From: Bacteroidetes bacterium UBA6063
Lineage (GTDB): Bacteria; Bacteroidota; Bacteroidia; NS11-12g; UBA9320
DNA: 43,540 nucleotides
NCBI GenBank assembly: GCA_002428905.1
Contig: DIYD01000100.1
Location: 1 to 43,540 of the forward strand
Direction: 5' to 3'
Made by a program: the position numbers and the translations under genes. Shown here piece by piece: positions 1-12,200 of this stretch. Each line of letters opens with the position of its first letter. Positions within the stretch are counted from its first letter, which is position 1. Under the pieces are notes generated by a model. The model saw only the letters and a list, made by a program, of their open reading frames with translations, had not been told where the DNA came from and did not search any database.

Positions 1-79
1 CCTCCGAAATCTTAAACGTATTGTAAAACAGCGTCTCCACTTCATTCGCCATGGACAATTCCAACCGGTTATACTTCAT
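1..79 (-). CDS. Unidentified gene, 5' end only (runs off the window)
   Basis: An open frame runs leftward from an ATG at 79-77 to the window edge with no stop: 26 codons beginning MKYNRLELSM. I do not recognise the product. The frame is closed by a TAA just upstream, so this ATG is the only good start. A second short frame (155-90, 21 residues, MGQYERVDRI...) lies directly upstream in another frame on the same strand and ends where this one opens. The pair could be one gene broken by a frameshift, or both could be chance. Too little is visible to assign a family. Confidence 0.3.
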   Translation of the reverse strand, partial: MKYNRLELSMANEVETLFYNTFKISE

Positions 80-297
80 GCCTGCTAATTTAAGCCAGAT
101 TACTTATGAATTTCTGCAATTCAAAAATCCGATCTACCCGCTCGTACTGACCCATAAGTATATTAAGTAGAGATGATCAACTCTAATATTAGACTCCATT
201 GCAATCTGAAATTAATGGGTACCTCTAAGACATCTCAATAATCATTTGATTAAAATTATTTGGCTTAATTTGTGTATATCTCAATGGAAAACAGCAT

Positions 298-774
298 ATG
301 AAAAGCATAAAATCACTTCTTTGGATTACGAGTATAAGCCTTGTGCTATTTGGGTTTAAGTCAGACACCAAGCGTGTTCAATCCAAACCAAACGATATAC
401 TCGGAACATATATGACGTTAGAAAAGGACGCCAAAGTGCGCATTTTTCTAGCCAAAAACGGCAAGTATTCTGGTAAAACCGTATGGCTGCGGGATCCGAA
501 CAACGAAGATGGTACAACCAAAAAGGACATTAACAATCCGAACGAAAAACTTCGCGATCGCGAACGCTTGGGAATGGTTTTTCTGAAGTACTTTGAGTAC
601 GACGCAGAAGACGACCGATGGGAAGGTGGTACGGTATATGACCCACGAAGCGGTAAGACCTATAACGGATACCTCAAATTCGAAGATGGAAACACCAACA
701 AACTCTTGCTTAGGGGTTATATTGGAGGTATGACCTGGTTGGGTAAGACGTCTGAGTGGACCCGAGTTAAGTAG
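298..774 (+). CDS. DUF2147 family secreted protein
   Basis: The 158-residue product has a hydrophobic N-terminal segment (about residues 6-20) that fits a signal peptide. The rest fits the DUF2147 family: an opening DILGTYMT element (the family usually has a GxW there), KNGKYSGKTVWL, then DPNNEDGTTKKDINNPN, a repeated GGTVYDPRSGKTYNGYLKF element and a closing GMTWLGKTSEWTR. DUF2147 proteins are small lipocalin-like exported proteins of unknown function, common in Bacteroidota and Proteobacteria. The ATG at 298 is the only sensible start. The gene converges on the glutathione peroxidase gene with a single base between the two stop codons and no hairpin between them. Confidence 0.8.
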   Translation: MKSIKSLLWITSISLVLFGFKSDTKRVQSKPNDILGTYMTLEKDAKVRIFLAKNGKYSGKTVWLRDPNNEDGTTKKDINNPNEKLRDRERLGMVFLKYFEYDAEDDRWEGGTVYDPRSGKTYNGYLKFEDGNTNKLLLRGYIGGMTWLGKTSEWTRVK

Positions 775-775
775 G

Positions 776-1366
776 TTACTTAATCAAGCTGACAATTTCT
801 TCGCTCTCTGGTTTCACTTTGGAACCAAAGTAGGCCAATAATTTTCCTTCAGGCGATACCAGGAATTTGTTAAAGTTCCAACTCACCGTATAGTCATCCA
901 ACTCATTGAACTCTTTTTTGGTTAACCATTCGTATACCGGATGCTGGTTCTTTCCTTTTACATCCAGTTTTTGACTAAGCGGAAAGGTAACACCAAAATT
1001 CACCTTGCAGAAACTTGCGATTTCGGAGCTGTCTCCGGGTTCTTGTAATCCAAACTGATTGCAGGGGAGGCCTATGATCACCAATTTGTCCTTTTGAGCC
1101 TCATAGAGCGCCTCTAAGCCTTCATATTGATACGTGAAGCCACATTGGCTAGCAACGTTAACAAAAAGCATGTATTTGCCCTTAAACTGGCTCAAATCCA
1201 AATCATCCTGTTCGTTCAGTGTCTTTAGTTTAACATCATAGATACTCATACCTTCTGTGGGCTTATCTTCTGCCTGTATTTGTTTTCCTGTACTTCCGCA
1301 ACCCAATGCAACTACACTGGTTGCGATTGCTCCAAAAATCTTTTGTGCTAAGTTCATATTCTTCAT
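776..1366 (-). CDS. Glutathione peroxidase family protein, lipoprotein-like
   Basis: A thiol peroxidase of the GPx family, 196 residues, that would reduce hydroperoxides using thioredoxin- or glutathione-type thiols. The signature NVASQCGFT carries the peroxidatic Cys at residue 75, a normal TGT codon and not selenocysteine. The CNQFGLQEP motif and the WNFNKFLV motif supply the Gln and Trp/Asn of the catalytic tetrad. The N-terminus is hydrophobic and ends in VALGC with Cys23, a lipobox, so the enzyme is probably an outer- or periplasm-facing lipoprotein, while most bacterial GPx are cytoplasmic. I chose the ATG at 1366; a longer frame begins at a TTG at 1384 inside a hairpin and is not credible. 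An ATG at 1357 is an alternative. Confidence 0.88.
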   Translation of the reverse strand: MKNMNLAQKIFGAIATSVVALGCGSTGKQIQAEDKPTEGMSIYDVKLKTLNEQDDLDLSQFKGKYMLFVNVASQCGFTYQYEGLEALYEAQKDKLVIIGLPCNQFGLQEPGDSSEIASFCKVNFGVTFPLSQKLDVKGKNQHPVYEWLTKKEFNELDDYTVSWNFNKFLVSPEGKLLAYFGSKVKPESEEIVSLIK

Positions 1367-1373
1367 AACAAAA

Positions 1374-1395
1374 AAGGGAGCCAAATGGCTCCCTT
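1374..1395 (-). terminator. Hairpin terminator after the porP-ompA gene
   Basis: A perfect 9-bp stem, AAGGGAGCC (1374-1382) against GGCTCCCTT (1387-1395), has a 4-base loop and a T tract on the minus strand just after it. It lies 26 bases past the stop of the porP-ompA gene and fits an intrinsic terminator of the giant-adhesin/PorP unit. It also ends 8 bases before the glutathione peroxidase ATG, so it would sit in that gene's leader as well. Confidence 0.75.
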
Positions 1396-1403
1396 CAAAT
1401 ATA
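1396..1403 (-). promoter_or_regulatory. -7 promoter box (TATATTTG) for the glutathione peroxidase gene
   Basis: On the minus strand this is an exact match to the Bacteroidota -7 consensus TAnnTTTG, touching the terminator hairpin at 1374-1395. The predicted transcription start falls inside the hairpin stem. No good -33 TTTG is seen at the usual spacing, so the call is tentative. Confidence 0.4.
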
Positions 1404-1420
1404 CTTTTTTAGAAATTTTT

Positions 1421-2899
1421 TTACTCAGCAAGAATCTTGAACTCAACTCTTCTGTTTTCGTCAAGGCTTGGTAGGTTATTCACCTCTCCGTAACCTTTAA
1501 CTTCAAGTTGAGAAGCGCTAACACCATTCTTGATTAGGTAATCGCGAACAGCATTTGCACGCTTGTTAGACAACCACTGGTTGTAAGAAGCAGAACCTCT
1601 TTGGTCAGCGTGACCTGCTACCTCAATACGAAGTCCTGGGTTTTCTTTCAATACCTGTACTAAGTTATCCAATTCAGTACGTGCTTCCGTACGGATGTTC
1701 CACTTGTTGGTTTCGAAGTATACATTCTGGAATGTATAAACGTCACCTATACCTTTTGGCTTCTCCTTACCATCACGGAAATCTTTGATGAACTGCTCGA
1801 AAGACTTGATCTTCGCTTTGATACCATCGATTTCGTCATCGTTATCTTCGATATCATCAGAATTCTGATCGATGTCTTTTCTGTTCTTCTTGATTTCATT
1901 ACCCAACGAGTCTATGTCGCTATCGTTATCATCGATTTGCTTCTGGATGTCGTTGAATTTCTCTTTGATCTTTGGATCGTCTGCTGCGCTACCACCAAAC
2001 TGGTAACCCAACATTACTTCGTGAGCACCTCTTGTGTACTGGCTAACGTTGTGGATTGCGAAATCGTAAGCGTAACCTGCAACAAACTGCTCAGCTAAAC
2101 GAATACCTGCAGCAGCAGTTACCGCATAGGCACTTCTGTACATTGCTCCACCCCAGTACTTGTTCTGGTAGTTTAACATTGCACTGATATCGTATTGAAC
2201 AGGAGCGTTAGGCGTAACACGAACTAAGGCATTTGGCTCTAAGAACCAGTTGCCATCGTTCTTAAGATCCCACTTGTAACCTGTATTCACGATGAAGTGA
2301 CGAGCAAGTCCGTATCGTACATCCTTATCCGTAACGGCGTTCCGAATAGCTGTGTAAGCTAATTCGTTACCGATAATCTGAGGTACTGATACACCAATCT
2401 TAAAGTTATTGATCTCGTAGTTTACACCGAAATTAGCGTCGAACCCTGTTGCACCCTGATACGCATCTATGATGCTCGGATCCAATGGATTCTTAACTGT
2501 CATATCATTAAGATCGATTCTATTGTTGATTACACCAAGTGCTAATCCAAAGGACAGTTTAGATGCATTCTTCAGGTTTAGGCTGTAACGATATGCAGCC
2601 GAACCTCCTGTAATGTTAAACTGACCAGCAACGTCTCTATATACGCTGATACCCACTCCAGTGTTACGGCCTCTAAGTGGACCGTCTAACGTTAGAGCTT
2701 GCGTACGTGGCGCGTCTGGAATGGAAAACCATTGGTTTCTGTTTACCAGGTACAATTGACCATAGTCTTGTGAACCTGCTAAAGCGGGATTGTACAAGAA
2801 TTGGTTGTAATAGTAGTGGCTAAACATTGGCACCTGCTGTGCGAATGCCTGAGTTAAGCCTAGTACTACGAACGCTGTTAAAACTAATACTTTTTTCAT
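1421..2899 (-). CDS. PorP/SprF-family T9SS outer-membrane protein fused to an OmpA-like domain
   Basis: The product has 492 residues. After a signal peptide ending near AQA-F-AQQ, residues about 20-301 are a PorP/SprF domain (start QQVPMFSHYYYNQFLYNPAL, later LDGPLRGRNTGVG), predicted to be an outer-membrane barrel. Residues about 302-386 are a highly charged linker with repeated short DDND/DDIED-type helical segments. Residues about 387-492 are an OmpA/MotB peptidoglycan-binding domain (VYFETN, GHADQRGSASYNQWLS, RRVEF). SprF-like proteins are needed to export or attach SprB-type adhesins in gliding Flavobacteria (known for the family). Here the gene follows the giant adhesin gene by 31 bases, so the two probably form one transcript. 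The start is the ATG at 2899; the frame extends to a TTG at 2926 but the signal peptide begins at MKKVLVL. Confidence 0.88.
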   Translation of the reverse strand: MKKVLVLTAFVVLGLTQAFAQQVPMFSHYYYNQFLYNPALAGSQDYGQLYLVNRNQWFSIPDAPRTQALTLDGPLRGRNTGVGISVYRDVAGQFNITGGSAAYRYSLNLKNASKLSFGLALGVINNRIDLNDMTVKNPLDPSIIDAYQGATGFDANFGVNYEINNFKIGVSVPQIIGNELAYTAIRNAVTDKDVRYGLARHFIVNTGYKWDLKNDGNWFLEPNALVRVTPNAPVQYDISAMLNYQNKYWGGAMYRSAYAVTAAAGIRLAEQFVAGYAYDFAIHNVSQYTRGAHEVMLGYQFGGSAADDPKIKEKFNDIQKQIDDNDSDIDSLGNEIKKNRKDIDQNSDDIEDNDDEIDGIKAKIKSFEQFIKDFRDGKEKPKGIGDVYTFQNVYFETNKWNIRTEARTELDNLVQVLKENPGLRIEVAGHADQRGSASYNQWLSNKRANAVRDYLIKNGVSASQLEVKGYGEVNNLPSLDENRRVEFKILAE

Positions 2900-2930
2900 T
2901 TTTCTAATTTTAAGGATTCTTGTCAATTAA

Positions 2931-3213
2931 TTATTTAGTCTCCCGTATTACGTTGATTACTCCTTTGTACACAGTATCTGGGAAGTCAGGATGTGTAACT
3001 ACATAGTAGTAAGGACCGTCAGGTAAGTCGTTTCCGTTGAACGTCGCATCCCAATCGTTTGCGTAAGCTGTTCCGTTGAATACTTCCATACCGTATCGGT
3101 TGAAGATGATAACTTCAGCTTCTGGGTATGCCCAGATGTTATCAATCCACCATGTGTCGTTCACTCCGTCACCGTTTGCAGTAACTGTATTGTACACTAC
3201 TAAGTTAAACGCA
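2931..3213 (-). other. CHU_C / gliding-motility C-terminal sorting domain of the giant protein
   Basis: This 3' segment codes for about 94 residues starting FNLVVYNTVTANGDGVND and ending in a Lys. The order NGDGVND, a WPxV-like 'YPEAEVIIFNRYG', WDATFNG, LPDGPYYYVV is the type B T9SS sorting signature (TIGR04131-like), read from memory of the family. Type B domains generally work with PorP/SprF partners, which fits the next gene. Confidence 0.85.
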
Positions 3214-6200
3214 TCTCTTACGATTACTGTTACTGTAGTAGAGTTCTCACATTCTACACCGTCATCGTGACGCTCAGTCACTGTTACTGTGTATGTAATG
3301 TCGTCGTCTACACGCTCAGCAATTACATCAGCCATATCGTCAGTGTTCAGGTACGCATTTGGAGTCCACAAGTAACCATCATAACCTGCAGTTGCGTGAA
3401 CCTCAATGCTACCACCTTTATCAACTGTGTCGATTTGCTTAGTGATGTCGTCTCTCAACCATGCGTCAACCACTGGTAATGCATGAACTGTGATGAAGAT
3501 TGAGTCTTCGTTCGCACAACCAATTGGTGGAGCAGTGATTCGTACTTTGTACCATCCAGTAGTTTTAGCAGTTACAGAACCAGCTGTAGATGTACCACCA
3601 TCCCAAGTCCAGTCGTAAGATCTTGCGTTAGCGTTTGCACTTAGTACTACGCTATCGCCTTCACAGAACTCTGTAGGACCTTGAGCTGTAAGATCAACAT
3701 CTGGAAGAGCGATTACACTAGCAACCTTAGTTACTGCATTCTCACAACCTCTGTCTGTCTTAACTCTCAATGTTACATTGTAGTCACCTGCTGCATCATA
3801 TGTATGGCTTGGGTTTTCTAAGCCGCTGAAGTTCGCGTCTCCGAAGTCCCAGAAGTACTCAATGATATTATCAGTTCCAGGAACTGTAGATGCATTTACA
3901 AATACACTTGCGTCTCCGATACAAACGTCAGCTACAGTGAAGTCAGCAGTTGGAGCTGGGTAAACTGTAACGTCTCTGAAGATCGTGTCTTTACATCCAT
4001 TGTCGCTTGTAGCGATTAGACGGATGCTGAATGTACCGAATCCTGTGAATGTGAATTCTGGATCTTTATCGGTTGAAGTACCCTGACCAGCGAAATCCCA
4101 TTCGTATGTCATTGTACCGTATCCGATAGCTGAAGCATTTACAAACTTCATTGGAGCGTCCTCACAAACTGGAGTTGCTACGAAGTTCGCTTCAGGTAAG
4201 ATGTATACCGTGATTTCTTTCGATACAGTATTTGAACATCCGTTATCCGTTACAACTGTCAATGTTACATCGTAGTTACCTGATGCAGCGTAATCGTGTG
4301 TTGGATTCTGAGCAGTTGACGTTGTACCGTCACCGAATGTCCAGAACCAAGATACAATGCTACCAGATGCTACAGACGAAGCGTCAGTTGCAGAGAATGT
4401 TTCATTCTTACAAACGTTAGCGAATGTGAAGTCAGCAGTTGGGTTTGGATGAACTGTAATCGTTTGAGTTACCTCACCACGACAACCGTTATCGCTCCAA
4501 GCTACTAATGTTACATTGTACGTACCCGCAGTTGCATATACATGCGATGGGCTACCGTTAACGCTTGAGTCACCATCACCGAAGTACCACTTATAGCTAG
4601 AGATAGTTCCTTCAGGGATGCTAGATGTATTGTTGAATACTACAGTGCTGTCTTCACAACTGTTGTCAGCAGTGAACGATGCAACCGGGTTAGGAGTAAC
4701 TCGTGCTGAAGCTGTGCTGTTCAAGTCGTTGTTCACACAACCGTGTGTAGTATTTGTAATGCTCACTAATTCAACAGTAATCAATGTTGGGTTACCTGTG
4801 TAAGCAGATCCAGTCACAGTGAAGTTGAAGTCACCAGAACCGGTTCCTGTTACAGGAGTTGGAACAGTTACACCATTTCTAGTGTAAACTACAGACCAAC
4901 CGTCAGTTGCTGCTACATCCGTAACGTGTAGTGTGAATGTTGCAACATCACCAGGACAAACCATAGCGTTGCTTGTTACAGTTGCTTGTGGAGTTGGGAT
5001 AACTGTTACAGTTGCTACCGTAGAGTAAGCTCCTGTACAAGTACCACTCTTCACAAATACTCTGTATTGCGTAGTCTCATTGATATTGTTAATTGTTACC
5101 GTGTTGGTATTGTTAGACAATACAGTCCATGTAGCACCGTTGTCTGTACTTGCTTCCCAGTTCTGGATAGCACCAGTCTCACCCGACAATGTTAATGTAG
5201 CAGAACCACCTTTACAGATTGTCGTAGTTGAAGGAGCAAGTGTACCACCTACTGTAGTTGGGCTAACCTTAACTTCAGCAGAATCGTTCAGGTCTGTATC
5301 ACAACCTAGAGCATTATCTAGAGCGATTTCAGTCAATTGAACTTTAACGCTGTTCGCAGCTACTGTTCTACCTGTATTAACCGTGAACGTACCAGAACCA
5401 GAACCTCTCTTCGTAGGACCAGCTGTTCCGTCGATCTCGTAATCAAGCTCCCAATCTGTACCTGTTTCAACGTCGTCTACACTTACAGTGAATACGAAGA
5501 TGTCACCAGCACATAGAGAGTCAGGTACAGTTGTGATTGTAGCTGTTGGGTTTGGAGTTACTGTCACTTTAGCCGTTTCGCTAATAGTGTTAGAACATCC
5601 AAGACCGTTTGTCTCAGTAATACCTGTGATGATAATTGTAGTGTTCGTAGTGTAAGGACCGAATGTAATTGTCTCATTCGTACCTGTACCTACGCTATAC
5701 GTATTTGGTGTTCCATTTTCCGTATAGTCAATAGACCATGTAGAAGTTGAACTTACGTTTCCAATTGATAAGCTTAGTGATACAGACTCACCAGAACAAA
5801 TGTCAAGTGTTGGGTTGTTGATTGTAACGGTTGGAAGCTCCTGGATGTCAACAGTCTTCACTGCTGAGAACTCAGCATCACAAACGCCATTCATTACCTC
5901 AACTCTGTACCATGTCTTCACAGTTAAGTTCGTGAAGTTCAATGTATCTGCAGTGTTTGCGATATCATAGTAGTTGATACCATCTGTAGATGCTTGCCAT
6001 TTCACGATGCTTCCTCTGTGACCACTTAATGTTAATTTACCGTCGCCACCTTTACATACTGTAGCAACACCTGAGATCGCACCACCCAATGTAGTAGAAT
6101 CAACATTGATTGTGATCGAGTCACTCAAGATACCAGTACAGTTCGGGTTAGAAGATGTATTCGTGATCGAGATCAAGCTTACACCGTTGTCACCTTCTGT

Positions 6201-9200
6201 ATTGAATTGTGGCATGTTAGCCAGGTTGAACTGACCAGAACCAACACCTGTAGATGTAATGTTCGAACCACCGTTCACCTGGTAAATAACCGTCCAGGCC
6301 TCAGTGCTTAATACGTTATCAACCAAGATCGTAACTGTTGGAGTTTCTCCTTTACAGATATCTGTTGGGAACGCAGTAATTGTAGCCTTAGGATTGTCAA
6401 TTACATTGATTGTAGTTGTGTAGTTGTTTGTGAAGTTGTTGTTCGAACACTGTGGAGAACCACTTGTAATCTTCATTGACTGAAGTGTGATGCTCGTTGT
6501 TGCTGACAACGTACCAGTCCAGATTGTATCTGCACCAGAACCAGTACCCATTAGAGTCTTCACTGAAGAACCTTGTAGGTAAGTTAACTCCCAGTCCATA
6601 CCTGCACCTACATTAGTAATGTTAAGTGCAACGAATGTGCTAGAACCTTCACAAATATTTGGAGCACCAACGGTAACGATAGAAGCAAGCGGTAATTCGT
6701 TTACAGTAATCGTTGCAGTTGATGAGTATTTCTCGCTACAAGCTCCACTCTTAACAGCAACTCTAAATAATGTAGTTCCTGATAAGTTCATGTAGCTGTA
6801 TGTAGATGCCGTGTTATTGATAGTAGTCCAGGTAGTACCGTTATCTGTACTATACTCCCAACGTACTACATCTCCTACTGCATCAGCACCTAGAGTTAAT
6901 GTACCTGAATTTGCATCCTTACAAACTGTGTCAGATCCCGCTAGAGTACCTCCAACTGTTTCTGGAGAAACAATTACGAAGTCCTGATCTGTTGGAGAAC
7001 CTTCACAACCAGTAGTGTTGTTAACGATCTTAGTCAATCGTACTACAGATGGGTTAACAGTAAGTGATGCAGTTGCAAAGTTGAAGCTTCCAGCGCCAGT
7101 ACCTGATACTGAATCAGCTGGGCCTCCGTTGATAGACCAGTAAACTGTCCAAGCTTCGCTCGTTCTAACGTCTGTAACGTTAACCTTACCAGCGGCAGTG
7201 CTACCAGTACATACAGAGTCCGTTAATGAGATCAACGTAGCGTTAGGCTCATCATCAACTTCAACTGTAGCAGTTGCGTTGTTATTCAAGTTATCATTCT
7301 GACATTGAGGAGTACCTGAAGTCATCCAAACTTTCTTCAATGTCACATCTGTATTCGTCTTAATAGAACCTGTAGTAATTGTACCCGTAGTTAATGGACC
7401 GCTTACGCTAATCGTATCAAGTACAGTACCTACCAGGTAAGATACAGACCAATCTTCACCTTGTGTATTCGTAACGCTTACCGTTAAGTTCGCTGAAGTA
7501 CCTGCACAGATTGTATCTGAACCAGAGATAACCGCAGTTGGTAAGTCGTTCACCGTTACAGTAATAGGTGTTGTAGATGCCTCAGAACATACACCGTTCT
7601 TCTTAACTACTCTGAACAAGCTCGTGTTCGTCAAGTTCGTGTATGTGTAAGAGCTATTTGTATTAGAGATAGTCGCCCAGCTTGTACCACCGTCGATAGA
7701 AGTTTCCCATCGTACGATGCTACCGTTACCACCAGTGTGTGTTACTGTACCCACGTGAGCAGCGTAACATACTGTGGTATCTGAAGCAACTGAACCTGGA
7801 GTAGTCGTAGCATCAACTACGATATCCATTGTAGAACTCAATGAAGAGTCACAACCTGTAGTGTTGTTTACAATGCTGATCAGGTTAACATTATACGTCT
7901 TAGCATCTACCAGGCTTGGAGTAGCAAGAGTAAATGTACCAGGACCTTTACCTGTAGTTGTTACCGCAGCTGTTGCGTCATCTACTTCATAAGTCAATGT
8001 CCAGTCATCACCGCTTCTTACATTAGAAACCGTGAATGAGAACGAAGAAGTAAATGTCTGACAGATTGGAGATACAACGCTGTTCAAGCTAGCATATGGA
8101 CGCTCGTTGATGTTAACTCGTGCCTGAGCATTGTTCGTTAACATATCGTTGATACATTGTGGTGTACCAGATACTGTAGCTAACTCACGCAAGATTACGT
8201 CTGAGTTCGTGATGAAGTTACCTACACGTAATGTGTGTGTTCCTGCACCAGTACCTGTTAACTGTCCGAACAACGTGCCTGCTAAGTAATCCAGCTCCCA
8301 ATCCTGAGAAGTACCTACGTTACTGATTGTTACAGTTAAGTCAACCGAATCACCAGCACAGATTGCAGTAGAACCAGAGATTGTAGCCAATGGTAATTCT
8401 TCAACCTGGATACGAACTACGTTAGAGTGCGCTGTATCACAAACACCTGATTTGTATACCGCTCGGTAATCCGTAGTTTCTAATAGGTTCTGGATGTTTA
8501 ATGTAGTGTTGTTATTGTTAAGAGCAGTCCAGTTAGACGAGCTAATTGGTTTGTACTCCCAACTTACAGTTACACCTTGTTTTGGTGTACCAGTTACCTC
8601 AGCAATTGAAGTGCTACCACCTTTACAGATTGTATCAGTAGAAGCTTCGATATCACCTGGCTCAGTAGGCTTGTAGATATAAATATCCCAATCATCAGTA
8701 TTAACCGACTTACACGTACCTACGTTTGACAAGTTCAAGATTTCAATCAATTGAATCTTAGCTGATTCTGCAGTGTTTGGATCTGTATCAACCCATGTTA
8801 CACTACCAGGACCAGTTCCAGTAATTGTGTCTTCGTCATTCTCTAATTCGTATCTCAATGACCAGTTATCGGTAGATAATACGTTCGTTACAGTTACTGT
8901 AAACACGATGTTATCCATCTGACACAATGTGTCAGGACCGGCGGTGATTGAAGCGAATGGAAGGTCAAGTACGGTTACAGTACCGTTGCTGCTCAATGTG
9001 TTCTCACACGCAGGAACGCTAGCAGAACCAGTGCTTGTTACTTCGATCTTAGTTAACTGAACTAAAGTGTTCGCTGTTAACGCGCTCGTAGAGAATGTGT
9101 GTACTCCTGTTGCATTCTGAGTGAATGACGCCATGAAGTTCACAGAACCTTCACTGTAGTATAGATCAAAGTTAGATCCGTTATCAACATTGGTTACCGT

Positions 9201-12200
9201 GATCTCAATAATTGAAGTATCACCAGCACAGATGCTGTCGTCTACCACAGTAGAGATGACCGCTTCTGGAAGAGCCTTCGGAGTTGCAGTTACCGTATCA
9301 GAGAATGCTGTTGCACAAGTACCTGATTGGTAAACCGCTCTGTATTCTGTTGTATCCGTTAAGTTGAAGAAGAACTGGGTAGTATTCGTTGAGTTGATAT
9401 CAACCCAGGTAGACGTACCGTTTCTTCTAGACTGCCACTTAATGATGTTACCTGTACCAGCAGTGAATTCTTTAACGAATCCGCTACCACCCATACACAC
9501 GATAGTGTCAGATGAAATAGCTGCCGTACCAATTACACCAGGAACAGTAGTTGGATCAACTGTAATCGTTACAGACTCAGTCAAGGTTGTGTTACACGCA
9601 TCCTGAGTACTGTTGTTTGTAATATTTGTTAGAGCAAGTACATCTGATGGATCAGTTACTGTACCCGTAGTAGTGAAGCTGAAGGTACCTGTTCCAGTTC
9701 CTGTGAAAGTTTCACTGTTACCATCTAATGTTACAGTTAATGTCCAAGCGTCAGTTGATCCCATGTTACCAACAGTAACTGAGAAGTCAACTGTCTCACC
9801 ATGACAAAGAACGTTATCGTAGCTCGCAATAGTAGCTGTTGGATTCTCTTGAACCGTTACAGTAACTGTAGAGTTCAATGCAGTGTTCTCACAAAGTGTA
9901 CCGCTGGTAGTTTCAATCTTCGATAACGTAATATCCGTTGTAGAATTGATAGTACCTGTAGTGAAGCTATGTGTATTCGTAGCATTGTTCGTGAATGTCT
10001 GAGACTTGTTCACCGAACCTTCTACGTAGTACACTGTGAATGTTTGACCGTTGTCAATGTTCGATACTGTAAGGTTAATTGTTGCAGTAGAACCTTCACA
10101 AATTGTGTCGCTTCCAGCAGCAAGTGCAATTGTACCTTCAGGAAGTTCCTTCACAGTGATCGTAACAACATTAGACTCAGCTGTATCACATGGGCTGTTT
10201 TGGTAAACTGCCTTGAATTCAGTGTTGGTCTGAATGTTAACATATGCTTGAGAAGTGGTTGTGTTACCAATGCTCGTCCAAGAGCTCCAAGAAGAAGTTC
10301 CTGAATTCCATGTTCTTGTCAACCATTCCGTTATTACTGAACCGTTTGTACTCGCTGTAGTTTCTGTTACGAAACCAGATGCACCTTTACATACACTGAT
10401 TGAAGTACCAAGTACACCAGCTACAGTCGCTGACTTCGCTTCATATGTACCAGATACACCTGTAAGTGTATTTGTACAGTTAGCAGCTGCCGCGGACTGA
10501 GTAGTTGTGTTCTCGATGCTTGTTAATACAACAGTTTGTGTAGCGTTACCACCTGATACCGTGTGAGGAATCAAAATGGAGAATGTTCCTGAACCAGTAC
10601 CTGTTGCAGTTTTAGCAACACTGTTGATTGTGTAATTAAGCTCCCAGTTTTCAGTAGCTTTAATATCACTTACAGTAATGTTCATTGTTACACTGTCACC
10701 ATCACATACTTCAGAAGTTAAACTGTTAAGCGTAACTGTTGGTAGATCGATTACAGTGATCTGAGCAATACCAGTGTTGTCTAAGTTCTTCGTACACGTA
10801 AATGTACCTGAAGAAATTACAAGTTTAACAAGTGTTACATCAAATGAAGCTAACATAGAACCTGCAGAAGTAGTGAATCCAGCGCTAGCCACATCACCTG
10901 TACCGTTCACTGTGTGCGTAGTACCTGCTTCTAAGATGGTCAATGTCCATGCATTACCGTTTGTTCCACTCACCGAGTAATTCAATGTAGTCGTTGTTGT
11001 AGGAGAAGCACAGAACTTCAAGTTCGATGGTAAACCAACCCAAGCAGCAGATGGGTTCGTAGAAAGAACTGTTACAGTAACAGCTGCTGAGAATGCCTGA
11101 CCAGTACATGGTGCGTTCTCAATAACCGCTCTGAACATTGTAGTTTGAGTTAAGCCGATGAACTCAATTGAGTCAGCACCTGAACCCGCAATATCCGTCC
11201 ATGTTGTAGCAGCAGGAGTTTTCTTCTGCCATTTTACTACATAACCGTCAGCAGCAGTTCCATCCCAACGTACAAATCCGCTAGACTGGTAACATAGTGT
11301 ATCGTTTGCAGTAGAAGCAGTACTTCCAACTGGGTTCGATTTAACTTTAACTGTTAAGCTGTCATTTAATGTAGTATCACATGAAGTATTTGTATTGTTA
11401 ATGCTGGTTAACTTAACTGTCCAGTTACCTGCTGGGAATCCAGAACCACCATTTGTCAATGTTTCTGTAATTGTTGCAGATGAACCAGTTCCCGTCCATG
11501 TACCAGTGTTTGTAGTAGTTCCGTTTGATACAGAGTAATCCACTTCGTATCCGTGTGTATTAGGTACACCTGACACCTCGAATACCACTGTAATGTTTGA
11601 GTTCTCACAAATGCTGTCATCAACACTTACAAGTGTAGCAGCTGGTTGTGGATGAACAAATAGGATAACCTCGTTAGAAGTATCTGCAGGACAAGCACCG
11701 CTCTTAACAACTACTTGATAGCGTGTTGTTAAGTGTGGGCTAACTACTGTATGTGTATCTGTTGTGTTTCCAATGTCATACCATGTGAAACCGTCGTTGT
11801 CACTTGAATCCCAGTTCTGAACAGCACCAGTGTAACCTGATAATGTGAACGTGTAAGGTCCTGGATCTCCGTCACAAATTGTGTAGTTAGGAGTTAAAGT
11901 ACCAGGAACAGTTGGAGGATCAACAACGATGTCTAATGACCATGGCTCTGAACTGTAAGAAGAGTCACAACCTGTAGTTGTGTTTGTAATCATTGGAACG
12001 TTTACGTTGCTAGTTCCTACCGGAGTAAGAGGAAGCGTCGTAAATGTATCAGTCAACATTGTACCGTTACCAGTAATGTTGTTTGGTCCGTCAGTAGGAC
12101 CAGTTGTGTACCAATCGAAATCCCAAACGTCTGAACTTCTCACACCACCTACGGTGTAAACAACGTCCGTTGTGTAGTTCACACAAACGTTAGAGTCAGT

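Noticed and set aside
1142..1144. Selenocysteine in the glutathione peroxidase
   Set aside because: The catalytic codon reads TGT (Cys), not TGA.
1366..1384. Longer glutathione peroxidase start at the TTG at 1384
   Set aside because: That codon lies in the terminator hairpin and the added residues precede the signal peptide; the ATG at 1366 fits better.
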